From Asterias amurensis (lineage: Eukaryota > Echinodermata > Asteroidea > Forcipulatida > Asteriidae), in contig NC_092669.1 in assembly GCF_032118995.1 (NCBI RefSeq), positions 11,704,335-11,768,334 of the forward strand: a stretch of DNA of 64,000 nucleotides. The letters run 5' to 3'. Position 1 is the stretch's first letter, and each line of letters starts with the position of its first letter. Below the pieces are notes generated by a model. It was given only the letters and a program-made list of their open reading frames with translations. It made no database searches and had not been told where the DNA came from. Positions 54,156 to 64,000 of the stretch are shown here, piece by piece. The translations under genes were made by a program, and so were the position numbers.

Positions 54156-55364
54156 TTTGACAGCAAAATGGTGTGTTTACATTTCACACAACGTCGTCTG
54201 GTAGAGAACGGTATGTTACCTCGTGTTCTTCTGGTAGGTTTACCAGGCTATTGGCTACGGCGCCAGCCTAACTGCTGTGCATCGCGCATAAACGGACGAT
54301 CGTTTTGACGGCTTGAAAAACGTATATATTTCGCGGGCCGTGTTTCGGGGTCAGAGGTCAGTGTTTGTTTTTTTTAATTGCCATTCACTAATTACAACAC
54401 ATTAAATGTGTTTTATTGCAAGAACAACTCTTAATAAGTATAAGGAACACCCTCAAACGTGAAATTTTGTGAAATCTGAAGGCAACGTGTTCCTTTAAAT
54501 AATAATATGCATCTGCAAGCATAAGTTTGCGCATTCGTTAATGGTGTTTTTTCTTTCATTATTCTCAACATTAATTACCAATTGAGCCCAAATTTTCACT
54601 GGTTTGGTACTTTATGCATATTGATTTGGGATACACCAAGTGGGAATACTGGTCTTTGACAGCTACCAAAATGTGTCCAGCTTCTTAAATCGTTTAAAAA
54701 ATTTAGTCCTTTATTAAAAGATATCAGGAAAATTGTTAAGGATTGCAAATATAAACTGCAGAAAAAACTGCCCCACCCCATTGACCATTGCCTCTTGGTG
54801 TTCCCAACCGGACATACCTAAAAGTAGGCTACCGGTACAGGACATGTCCGAAGTACTTTAGCGGTTTGACAACCGGACGGTATTGTCTCCATTTTATGGT
54901 TTTAAAGTCTGGACACACCGGATAATAGAAAGTTTGAAATCCTTGTGTTTATAGTTTGGACGGAAGGGGGGCGTTTCCTAATGGCCGAAGGTTAACCAAT
55001 GCACTTATGGGTTGTTAGGCCTGTGGCCGTTTGCGTTCGCTTGAAGATTGTAACTAATTAATATTTTGTATAGAGAGCCTTTTGTTTAATCTTTTAAGTA
55101 CACAATACGATATACACAACGATATTAAAATTTGCTTCTTATCCGTCATTTAGTGACGTCCAAGGCGCTTTAACTTCAGTTTTTCCTGCAAGGTATATGG
55201 GACTATCGTTTGCAGTATGAGACCGTATAGCACCTAACCTTAGCACCATGCAAAAGGTGCTGTGTGGCTAAATTAAATATGCTGCCAATCAAAACCAGGA
55301 ATACCAGCCGAACCTCTCTTTTTTTTTTTATAAGCGCACGGGGTTATTTCACGTCGTATTTAAT

Positions 55365-55440
55365 CTGGAGTTCGTTGGTTCGAGTCCCAAAAGTAAACTG
55401 TCTTTGTTTAACCCCAAATCATGATAACAGTCCACCCATC
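55365..55440 (+). mobile_element. SINE family T fragment
   Basis: GAGTTCGTTGGTTCGAGTCC (B box) then GTCTTTGTTTAACCCCAAAT, matching the tail of the 33836 copy. The A-box part is missing. Confidence 0.55.
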
Positions 55441-57890
55441 AACTTTGATTGAAATTAAAGAATAACTAACATGAAAACCGAATCGCTCCATAGAATGAAA
55501 TTTGAAAGCTTCTGAAATGAAATGATTTGCTCCTGTGAACGATCACATGCGCCCTCTTGTGACCCCATCGTCGTCAGCTTATAACATCTTCATTTCAAAC
55601 CAGTGTAGATCAAGGGGTCACAGCTTTTGCTGCACATCAGCTTAATTGATTTGCCGATAAAGTCGATTGAATTCAAATGTTCAAGATTTTTTCCTGAAGA
55701 TTGCTGTATTTTGAGCCACATTCGAACTAAACAACTTTACATGGCACCATTTCGGTGCGTTATGTTTGTTACTTGAAACACATTTCCGGCTTTCGGTCTA
55801 TGGTTGTATCGCAACTTTTAAAACTTCCCTTCTCAAAACCCCGGCTTTTAATGGGTTGCGACTTCGTCTGCCAGATTGATACCCCTTATGAGGGCAGTGC
55901 ACATATCTCCAAACAACTGATATAGAGCTAGAAGCCCAAACCGTGTTTTCGAAAATGGTCCTAAAATGGCGCAAGCAAATTCGATTGCGTCCTTATGACG
56001 TCATGTCAGCTGACCTTTTTGTAAGAGTGAGTCAATCTTTAGTTCTTTATACTATTGCAACCGAACCAAGGCTGGACTCGGGATTTGGAAAAGTCAGAAC
56101 CCTTTTCGGCCTTAATGACGAACATGTGGTCATTAATGCTGTTGTACACAGGGAACAAGACTGATTGCTCCTGACCACCGAAAATCAAAATGGCGGCATT
56201 ACAGACAAATACAAGAAAACACCAATTTGAGTCAAATGTTAAGTTATTTCAGATGCTTAGTGGTTTAATAGTTATTCTATTTATATACGCTTTGTCAGTA
56301 CATGAAAACATGTTTCCACGTCATTATGTCAATAGTTACGTGTTTAGGCCTACAGACAGGTTCTAAGGGTCAGAACATTATCAAATAAAAATAGATGACT
56401 TTTACAAAATGCAACTTTTTCTCCCCTAAACTGTTAATGGCCCCCTTGGGCGTTTGAAAACTTGCTTATAATTGTTTACTACAATTTGGTCTTGGTGCAC
56501 GCGTCCTCTCGACTCGCCGGCGGGGAAAATGACAACATTTGACGGGTCTAGTTTCTGTCGGTAGAGTGAGGTTGGCGAGATTTGTAACTCAACCGTTGTG
56601 ATAGATTTACTGCTTGCTAGAGATAGTGAAACTTTTTTTCACGTATTATATGACAGAAATGCACTTTCATTGGGCACACTATTTACGGACGTATATTGTG
56701 CGTTGAGGCTTTTTCAGTCAATCTACAGCTCGAGGTAAAAGTGCACAGTCTGTCAGGCACACCAGAAAAACAGGGCATAATGGCGATCAAGTAACACATC
56801 GACTTGTAGAATTTTATTCAATTTGCGGCAGTTAAATGTGTTAAGGGGACGCGGCGTGCTACATCACCAATAATGAAGTGGTGTTTACGGTGAAAACTCT
56901 ACCCTGGCGTGATTTCAGGGCGGTTTTGGAGGGTGCGAAAGGGCCTTTCATCGGCAGGGATTTTCGGTGCCACATTTTGACCGTTGGCATCATCATCATG
57001 ACATCATAAATGACACGCGGCACGGTAGGCCCGGCCTAATATTACTTACAAATATAATTCCATTAAGGAATTGAGTTTCGGGGTTGAGAATCTTCTGCAA
57101 ATATGCTATTTCCCCCTTCAAACTTCCGCCTTATGCCACGATAGTTTTTGGGGAAAAACGTCTTTCTTATTATGTATAAACAACAGTTTTTAATAAGCAA
57201 GCTCGGTCGCTACGTGGGGGGAAACCACACCGTTGTTTGTCGATCATCGGCAACAGAAAACATGGGTAAAAAGATGTGTCATTTAGTACAGTCGACGACA
57301 TATTAACTTTGAACAAATTTGGTTTTCAATGTTGGCGCCTAAACAACTGTCGTCTACATGCGGACAAAATAATATGGGAGACGAAAGCTGGCCAAACAGA
57401 ACACCATTCGTGCAGTTTTACACAGCGATGCGAAAAAGGGGAAACGGAAAACGTACCTATAGACTTGAAATCTAGTCGTTGAATGCGGTAATTTTCACAC
57501 TCAAGTCAAATGTGCTACTTAAACACGAACGACCTGAACTCACGTCTATACTGAGACACGGGAAACTTAACATGAATTATGTTTAAAGGAAAATAAAAAC
57601 GTCCTTAAAACTATCTTTTTCCTCGCGCAGTACTGGTGGACATTATTAAAATATACTCTTTTATACTTTTATAGAAAAGTACATGTAAACAAAATGACGT
57701 CATTCCTGGAGCGTCCATTTTGATTGTGGGGGAAATGTTATGGAATGTGATATTTTAAATCACAAACAACTAGACGGTGGCACAAAATGCAGTTACAAGA
57801 GTCAACTGAGAAAATGCATGTGTTCGTTAGCGAGAGCAAGGCAATCCAAAAGTAAGAATAATGTTAAATTAAAATTAACCTTACAGGAAC
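55441..57890. other. Intergenic stretch without recognisable genes
   Basis: 55920-55960 carries a family F-like end (AAACCGTGTTTTCGAAAATG). The base composition becomes more GC-rich at 56450-57000, but no exon pattern is seen on either strand. It could be part of the long 3' flank of the minus-strand gene at 60415. Confidence 0.5.
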
Positions 57891-57892
57891 TG

Positions 57893-58239
57893 GATACTAC
57901 TGTATTGGTGTTTGCTCAAAATAATTGCTAGAATAAAAACTTACTTGTTAGTGATCAATGGATAGGTGTTGATAGTAAAACAAACATTTTGAGAAACGGC
58001 TCCCTCTGAAGTAACGTGGTCTTCGAAAAGGAAATTATTTCTCACTAAAATAATTTTGAGTTTGAGACCTCAGAATTTGATTTTGAGGTCTCGAGAAATC
58101 AAGCATCTTCAATTATTCTCTCGCAAGTTTGACGATCGGCCAACTGGATTCAAATTTTCACAGGTTTGTTATTTTTGCATTTTTTGAGATACATCAAGTA
58201 AGAAGACTGGTGATCGATTACAGAAGGTGTCCAGTGTCT
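57893..58239. mobile_element. Family G MITE
   Basis: Left end decayed (CAGGAACTGGATACTACTG). Right end GTGTCCAGTGTCT with TTAA at 58240-58243. Inside: GAGAAACGGCTCCCTCTGAA, TTTGAGACCTCAGAATTTG and GATTTTGAGGTCTCGAG. Confidence 0.75.
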
Positions 58240-58865
58240 TTAAATGAAAAGAAATAATATACAAGATAAAAGTAACATTCAGCAGCAAAATATTGTTTTA
58301 ATAGGGAGTTAAATAAAATATAATATTTCGAACCGATTATATCGGTTCGTTAGAATAATTTATACAGCTTTTTGTGCAGATAAAAACCAAATATCTATAT
58401 TATATATATATCCGGAAAATAGCATTATTATATACACGCTCTTAAAATTGATTAAACGTAAGGGCTCAAGTGCACTCTAATTATGAGCATATCTGGTACC
58501 TTGACCGGCAATATGAATAAATACAGTATTGTAAACGCACCACACTATTTCGGACATTGTGGCCTCTTTTATCGCATGGGTTTTTCAATGTAAAGTCAAT
58601 TGCAGGTTCAGAATGCTACCCGAAAACTTTGTATTTGTGTTTGAATTCCCAAGTATACACGTCAGGGAGCCAGACATGACCCGTCTATTATGAAGGTCCC
58701 AGAATAACTTATGAATACATTTTGGTGACAATAAATAAAACTGTCCATCTTATGAAACCTCGTTCCCAAGGGTGAACCATTTATCTACACCGTTTTCTTT
58801 AACGAGAGGGACGATACGGTGGACTACATTATGGGTACGAGGTTGCATATGTTGGTACTTAATGG

Positions 58866-59090
58866 CACTAGCCGGTCACTATTGATAATTACTCAAAAAA
58901 ATAAAAAATAAGCATACAAACCTATTTGGTAACGGGCAATGGAGAGCTGGTTATAATGACATGGTGCACATAAATGTGCAAACGTCATCACTTAACAGAC
59001 TTCAGGCCTGAAACCTATTATTAGGCATCTGAAAGCTAACAAATTTGTTCAACAATTTTTTTTTTTACCAAACGTGTCCTGTGCCTTTAA
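58866..59090. mobile_element. Family G MITE, internally deleted
   Basis: GGCACTAGCCGGTCACTATT start, GGTAACGGGCAATGGAGAGC, GGCATCTGAAAGCTAACAAA, GTGTCCTGTGCCTTTAA end. 58245-58860 is unannotated AT-rich sequence. Confidence 0.7.
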
Positions 59091-59097
59091 GGCCGTG

Positions 59098-59225
59098 TCC
59101 AAAGTTACGGCTACGGCTATGGCTTTGACTGCATGTCATCCTGCGATGAAGCATAGTATATCCAATGGAGAAAGGCTATCCTTAGCAACAGTCGTATAGC
59201 CGTAGCTGACAACTTGGATAAGGCT
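59098..59225. mobile_element. Family F-like MITE, diverged
   Basis: GTGTCCAAAGTTACGGCTAC and GGCTATGGCTTTGACTG face inverted TATAGCCGTAGCTGACAACT. 59380-59425 holds the CGACGTTTCGG/TCTTCAGGAG arm also seen at 16582. 59430-60414 shows no gene. Confidence 0.55.
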
Positions 59226-60414
59226 TAACATAACTTAACAAATGTACGGAAGCTTACAATGAACATGGAAACATACCAAACTCTTAGTTAGAAACAATAA
59301 ATAAATAGTAAAATTGCAGGTACAACCATTGTGTGAATCTCTTTTGTGGGAATGTTGGCTCTGAAAAAAAACCCGGTGTGGTCTCGACGTTTCGGAAAGT
59401 ATACTCTGCTTGTCTTCAGGAGAAGAATCTAACTCTAGATGAATTTTGTTTAAGTATTTCAAGTCGCTAAGAGAGAGGCTTGTTCTTGTGTACATGTTAC
59501 CCTGACAGGAGGGGCTAAGGTAGTTAACGGGCCGATTTTTTTTCTTCTGTAGTATAGAAATGCCATCCTCAAAAAAATTTCAATTCTATTTTTAAGGATT
59601 CCATTTTTGACTCGATTTAGAAATCGATGGTGTAGTGCAATTATATAGCATATTACTTAAACACATTAATAAGCCTACATTCATTAAACGTCATAAGTCA
59701 TTGAGGTCGTCTATACTTTGAGTTGTAACACAGATTTTGTATCTTTTAGCGTTAAAACTATTCGTTTTCAATAACTTCTAAAGCACTTGAACACCACAAT
59801 AAAAACATAAGCCAAAAATATACATATTCTGCAAGGTTTGGAAACAAAAAATGTATAGGGCACACGTGTTTTACTTACGCCACTAATAGTAGTGCACTAT
59901 ATACATAAATTTACACGCTCCCTGATGACGTATGAAATAAATGACGTATCAGTTGCCATGGGCAACAATTGTATAAATAATGAAGCAATATAATGTACAA
60001 CCTACGGTGGCCGACAAAACAAAATCCCGTGTCGCTTTGGCGAACCGCGAGGTGATTTCAGTCTCAAAGAATTGAAGGGAATAACTATTTGATTCAAACG
60101 CTATCCGGTGAGTGCGCATGCGTCGTGACCCCTACAGGAGACATGCGCACATGGCAAAGTCATTGTAAAGTTCCTTGTTGGGCGTAAGTGTCACTATGAT
60201 AAATTAAGCACGTCTTTGCTCTACAGGCTAAAACTATATTCCTCTGACGTCACAGCACCGACGATGCGAAAGGCTGAACTCATGAGCCGGGTGCAGTCCC
60301 GTTGTCGTTTAAAGTCACTTTGTACTGACATTTTTTTAGGCGGTCCTTTTTTTTAAATCTAGAACTCCAAGCCGACGAAGGTTGAAAGAAAACATACAAG
60401 CTCGCCGTTGTCGG

Positions 60415-60593
60415 TTAACCTAGACGCTCCATAAGGTTCCGAGTCTCGCTTGGTACCCTGACGACTTGGTTGTTTTCATCGATAACTCCCATAGCTCTTA
60501 GTTGTTGGAGTTCCCGCATGGCGTCTGATCTCTGTTCGGCCGCCGTCTTGAGCTCACTAACGAAACGCTGAAAAGCAGACAACGATGAGCCAT
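60415..60593 (-). CDS. Terminal coding exon of an unidentified gene
   Basis: Acceptor ATTCCAG on minus, then two bases completing a codon and 58 codons: GSSLSAFQRFVSELKTAAEQ, RSDAMRELQQLRAMGVIDEN, NQVVRVPSETRNLMERLG and TAA at 60415-60417. The peptide is helical, charged and coiled-coil-like, with a typical coding codon mix and no stop in frame. I do not recognise the family. No matching upstream exon was found in 60.6-64 kb, so the rest is probably beyond the window. The ~1.9 kb of lower coordinates would be its 3' UTR side. Confidence 0.65.
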
Positions 60594-60663
60594 CTGGAAT
60601 GGGGAAAAGGAAAACAAAATGGCGGGAAATTAGTAATCTTTCTTATTTTTTTGTATTTTTCAT

Positions 60664-60835
60664 GAAACGCTAGGATTAATCCTATCTCGTGTTAGGACGA
60701 GTTACTCGTCCTAACTTAGGATGGGTTCAATGGCGTCCTAGCGTCTACGGATACAGAACTAAACTCGTCTTAAGTTCTAAGATTAGTCCTAAGTTGAGGA
60801 AGAGTTCGTTGAAATAGACGGCTGGACACCTGTCC
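60664..60835. mobile_element. Family I MITE
   Basis: GAAACGCTAGGATTAATCCT, CGAGTTACTCGTCCTAACTT, CGGATACAGAACTAAACTCG and TAAGATTAGTCCTAAGTTGA, ending GAAATAGACG. Matches 24400 and 63325. It lies in the intron just upstream of the exon at 60593. Confidence 0.65.
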
Positions 60836-60844
60836 TTTGGCATT

Positions 60845-60993
60845 TTGTCAAAGACTAGTCTTCTCACTGGGTGTATCCCAACATAAGCATCAAATAACAA
60901 ATCAGTAAAAATTCGGATTCTCTGGTCATCGAAGTTGCGAGAGAATAATGAAAGAAAAAACACCCTTGTGCGCAAGATGCGTGTATTCAGGCA
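60845..60993. mobile_element. Truncated family A MITE
   Basis: TTGTCAAAGACTAGTCTTCT, GTATCCCAACATAAGCATCA, GGTCATCGAAGTTGCGAGAG and AAAAAACACCCTTGTG. Both TTAA ends are lost. It abuts the family D MITE. Confidence 0.7.
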
Positions 60994-60999
60994 CCTTAA

Positions 61000-61381
61000 A
61001 GGAACACGTTGCCTTGGATCGGTGAGTTGGTCTTTGAAAAGCGTTTGTAACCGTTTGTTATAAAATCGATATGGTTAGAAAGATATTGTAAAAGTAGAAT
61101 ACAATGATCCACACAAACATACCTTGGAATTGCACGGTTTTCCTTTTACCTGGTCGACTAACACGGTCGGCTATTTATGGGATTCAACAATTTGACTCCC
61201 ATAAATGGCCGACCGTGTTAGTTCGCAATGTTAAAGGAAAACCACGCAATTTCGAGGCAAACTTGTGTGGATCGTTGTATTCTACTTTTAAAACATCTTT
61301 CCAACCATATGCATTTTATAACAAACGGTTACAAACGCTTTTTTATAGACCAAGTCGTCTGATCCAAGGCAACGTGTTCCT
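61000..61381. mobile_element. Family D MITE, complete palindrome
   Basis: TTAA 60996-60999 and 61382-61385. Ends AGGAACACGTTGCCTTGGAT and inverted ATCCAAGGCAACGTGTTCCT. Nearly the whole length is self-complementary around AACAATTTGACTCCCATAAA. The left half matches the left end of the 5.2-kb element at 49294. Confidence 0.88.
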
Positions 61382-61389
61382 TTAAGGCT

Positions 61390-63320
61390 TTCTAGGAATT
61401 GAATACCTTTATCAGTAATTCTGTCAACGACTAGGTTGAAGTTGTTTGTTTACATGTTATTGGCGCTCTCAAAAGACACCCCCATGCAATTCCAGTTTCC
61501 AACGCTAATGGCCGACCTACAAATTAGAATTCCGTTTAGCAATTTTACGTCCGTTATGGATGATGAACTGTTCGCTAAGCGTTTTCTGGGCAAAGTGAGG
61601 GTAATTTTATTAGCGAAGGTGTCGGTACGTTTGAAGCTATTCTAGAGAAAAAACGAGCAAGGCGTGGGTGGAAAAATGTGACCCCATTTTTGAAGCGAGG
61701 ACATGGTCAAATTGGGAAGGAGTGGATGTAGAGGTTAATATACATTGACAATGGTTCAGCCATATTTCCCCTATCCAAATCATAGAAATGAAACCGATGT
61801 TGGAAGGGTCAACAGTCTGGTACCATTTTGGTATCGTATTCATTTACTATTTATAGCCTCGAACCGAAGGAACGTGACGCATAAAATAATGATGAACCGA
61901 TAAAAAAACTCGATTATCAAAAAGGGTTAAAAAAGACATCTGACCCAAACGTTGAGAATACATCGGTTCTCGGTTCTGAATTGGTTCAAAATTGGTTCCG
62001 CAAGCCTTCCGTTCTTAGTATTATCAAGCTCAACGGTTAAAAAATGAAATAAATCAAACAAAAACAAGAGGTATTTTCTCGCAAAAACCATATGAAAACT
62101 GCAGACTTTGCACTTGTAGGCTTTGCGTGTTAACGACTTCGTCCATGGGGGCACTAATTTCGCAGTGATTTGCGAAGAATGCAAAACAAACGTGCCGCAA
62201 AACCTTGAACTACGCGTTGGTAAGATACCAATTTTTATAGTTTCCGAAAATAATTAAAAAGAAATAGGCCGGTCATCACTTTTGATCGCTGAGTCTTAAA
62301 AAACGAGTGTGACAAACCATGGCAGAAGCATTTGTAATCGGGACTTATAAACATTTTACTATTATTTATTTATAGCTATTTCCATTCCAAATGATATAAA
62401 TGTAATTTTCGTTCTTCACCTGACAAAATTGTTAAAGCAAAAACCCTTTACTCAACTCAAGGTTTTTTACCCAAGAGAGTAGAGTATCCGGGTAAAGAAA
62501 ACACGATTAGAAAATAACATTTCCCAATTATGAAAAATTCTCCCGACTGATGTGGCCCAGATACTGGTATGATTTTTTAATATTTTAATTTTAATTTTTG
62601 AAAGAGACAGAGATAAAACTAAGTTAGTGTGCATGGACAGATCCACGCCCATAATTGGTTTGGTTATGAAGTTACGCTCAAGCGAAGGCACATAGCTGTT
62701 GCACTTACTGCAGGCGAATCAATTTAAGTGGCATTTTAATTAAATTGAAATTATTGACATGGTTGTGCTGCGAGCTGAAATAGGGGAAGGTATTACCCAA
62801 CACGTCAGTTTCTTGCCGTGGTAACTGTGGGACGGCGTGTACAATATTTTCAAGTGTTCAAGAGAATTGTCCAAGTGTAAAAGTTGACTTGTTCTATGGG
62901 GTTTAAGGCTTTGCATGGTGAGGTATCAATATATATTTGTTTGCGGTAACACCATGTATATGTCTTCCATGTGTAGAACTGTCTTGGCTTTTTTGTGATA
63001 AATTTGAATGGGAGTTGCCGTAACTTGCATTACTGGATACGACTTTTGTTGACAAAGTAGAGAATGTTATTAGCTGACATGCTACTAAGATGGTGTTTTA
63101 AGACCATTAAACTTGCACATCAAAACATGAGTTTATAACTAAAAACATTGATTTACCATTTATGATATAAGGTGGTGGAATGAGCTATGCCAAAGCATTT
63201 TTGTGTGAATTTAAATGTGCGCCAAGAAATTGACCAAAGGTGATCTGCCCTGTCGCAAAGTCTGCCCCGTAACAGCGCACCGTTTACCCCGTACTCATTT
63301 TGTAAAGTTGCCACCCGTTG
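61390..63320. other. Stretch without recognisable genes
   Basis: Presumed intron or flank of the minus-strand gene ending at 60415. Only a GTTTGCGGTAACACCATGTA repeat end at 62938 is recognisable. No exon with good splice sites was seen. Confidence 0.45.
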
Positions 63321-63324
63321 ATCA

Positions 63325-63487
63325 CTCCAAACTCTTCCTAACTTTAGGATAATTAGGACTTGGGACGAGTCATAGCCTTGCACGGTAACATGTAAACATT
63401 AAGATTAGTCCCAAGTTATCATGGAGGAGGGATTAACTACTCGTCCTAATTCAAGATAGGATTAATCCTAGCGTTTCTTGAAATCGG
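63325..63487. mobile_element. Family I MITE
   Basis: AACTCTTCCTAACTTTAGGA, GGACTTGGGACGAGTCATAG, TTAAGATTAGTCCCAAGTTA, TACTCGTCCTAATTCAAGAT and AGGATTAATCCTAGCGTTTC. Internal rearrangement relative to 60664. 63490-64000 shows nothing recognisable. Confidence 0.65.
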
Positions 63488-64000
63488 GTACTGCCTTGGG
63501 AAATACAGTGGCCGTCTATCGCTCTAATAACCCAGTTGTCAATCACGGCACCCCGCCAAGGGGGCTATCTATTTCCTTTCTACTTCCCACATTCCCCCCG
63601 CGATTATGTCTTGCGACTATTTAACATTCCAACCTCGAAAGGGTGTGAAAAATACACCAACAAACATTGCACTCGACATACCATCACCCGCCACGCGCCT
63701 AAACGGGCAACTTAATAGCTATTGTTGCATTGGAATTTACCGGTTGGACATTGAAAGATCGCTGTGCAGCCTTCCCCTTGGCTATAGGGGGTTCAAATTG
63801 GCACACGCGAAAATCCACAGAGATTAACATTCTTCGGGAGTATTTACCCATTAGTTGTTGAAACATTCCTTGGTTATCAACTCTAATTGATAGTGATTTG
63901 TGTGACTCGCTGCTAAGTGTCAAAAACACTACAGGTGGACAAGGTGGACCATGCCTCTTTATGCACAGAGGAATGGTTAAGAAATGCGCTTTTTGTACTA

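Larger units (their letters stand above)
49294..54494. mobile_element. 5.2-kb TTAA-flanked element with family D ends
   Basis: Terminal inverted repeats AGGAACACGTTGCCTTC at both ends, with TTAA at 49290-49293 and 54495-54498. The left ~220 bp match one half of the family D MITE at 61000, so this is a candidate parent. Inside, on minus, is a decayed gene with a P2X7-type domain (54155 to about 52.6 kb). A GC-rich block lies at 49690-49800, followed on minus by an AATAAA near 49668. Later insertions: F at 50455, H at 50857, old MITE remnants at 51600-52085, a palindrome at 52911. No transposase recognised. TTAA target and AGG ends suggest the Kolobok superfamily; inferred. Confidence 0.65.
49148..54685. 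mobile_element. Family G MITE split by a 5.2-kb element
   Basis: Left half 49148-49289 (TTAA 49144-49147; GTACACTGTTGGTTATTACT, GCAATGGAGAGCTGTTGATA, GGTAATTTCTCAC). Right half from 54499 (ATAATAATATGCATCTGCAA, CAATTGAGCCCAAATTTTCA, GGGATACACCAAGTGGGAAT, TGTGTCCAG). The halves join correctly if 49294-54494 and one TTAA are removed. Confidence 0.75.

Noticed and set aside
1-64000. CRISPR arrays, operons, bacterial promoters, rRNA
   Set aside because: The window is clearly eukaryotic, with spliced genes. Tandem arrays are direct minisatellites without spacer diversity. No rRNA sequence was recognised.
1-64000. LTR retroelements, endogenous viruses, Polintons
   Set aside because: No long direct terminal repeats, gag, pol, integrase or capsid-like frames were recognised. 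All reverse transcriptase traces are short LINE C-terminal pieces.

Overview
The window looks like intron-rich invertebrate deuterostome DNA, most likely from an echinoderm and probably a sea star. Four host genes give clear vertebrate-like proteins, all with GT-AG introns. The DNA between them is dominated by small palindromic DNA transposons, tRNA-derived SINEs, LINE tails and minisatellites. The taxon is inferred from gene content and repeat style, because no search could be run.

Layout. (1) 1-3.1 kb: the terminal exon of an unidentified + strand gene, a partial second copy of that exon 2.4 kb downstream, a 70-bp minisatellite and two TTAA-flanked MITEs. (2) 3.1-9.0 kb, minus: a complete FERRY3 (C12orf4) gene, 12 coding exons, 557 aa. 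(3) 9.4-14.0 kb, plus: a complete RAD51AP1 gene, 8 exons, 402 aa, head to head with FERRY3 across a 454-bp gap. I recall the same divergent pair at human 12p13. (4) 16.9-26.0 kb, minus: a complete GCC1 golgin gene, 17 coding exons, 735 aa, ending in a GRIP domain. (5) 31.4-34.3 kb, plus: a complete SLC45A3-like sugar transporter gene, 3 coding exons, 540 aa. (6) 34.3-60.4 kb: a long repeat-rich region with nested MITEs, a ~150-bp satellite, and a 5.2-kb TTAA-flanked element that carries a decayed gene with a P2X7-type cysteine-rich domain. (7) 60.4-60.6 kb, minus: the terminal exon of an unidentified gene whose remaining exons are probably beyond the right edge.

The genes do not form a pathway: endosomal mRNA transport (FERRY3), homologous recombination (RAD51AP1), Golgi tethering (GCC1) and sugar transport (SLC45A3-like). 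The main non-genic story is a community of TTAA-target transposons, named here families A, C, D and G, that have repeatedly inserted into one another. The 5.2-kb element has family D ends and is a candidate parent of the short family D MITEs.
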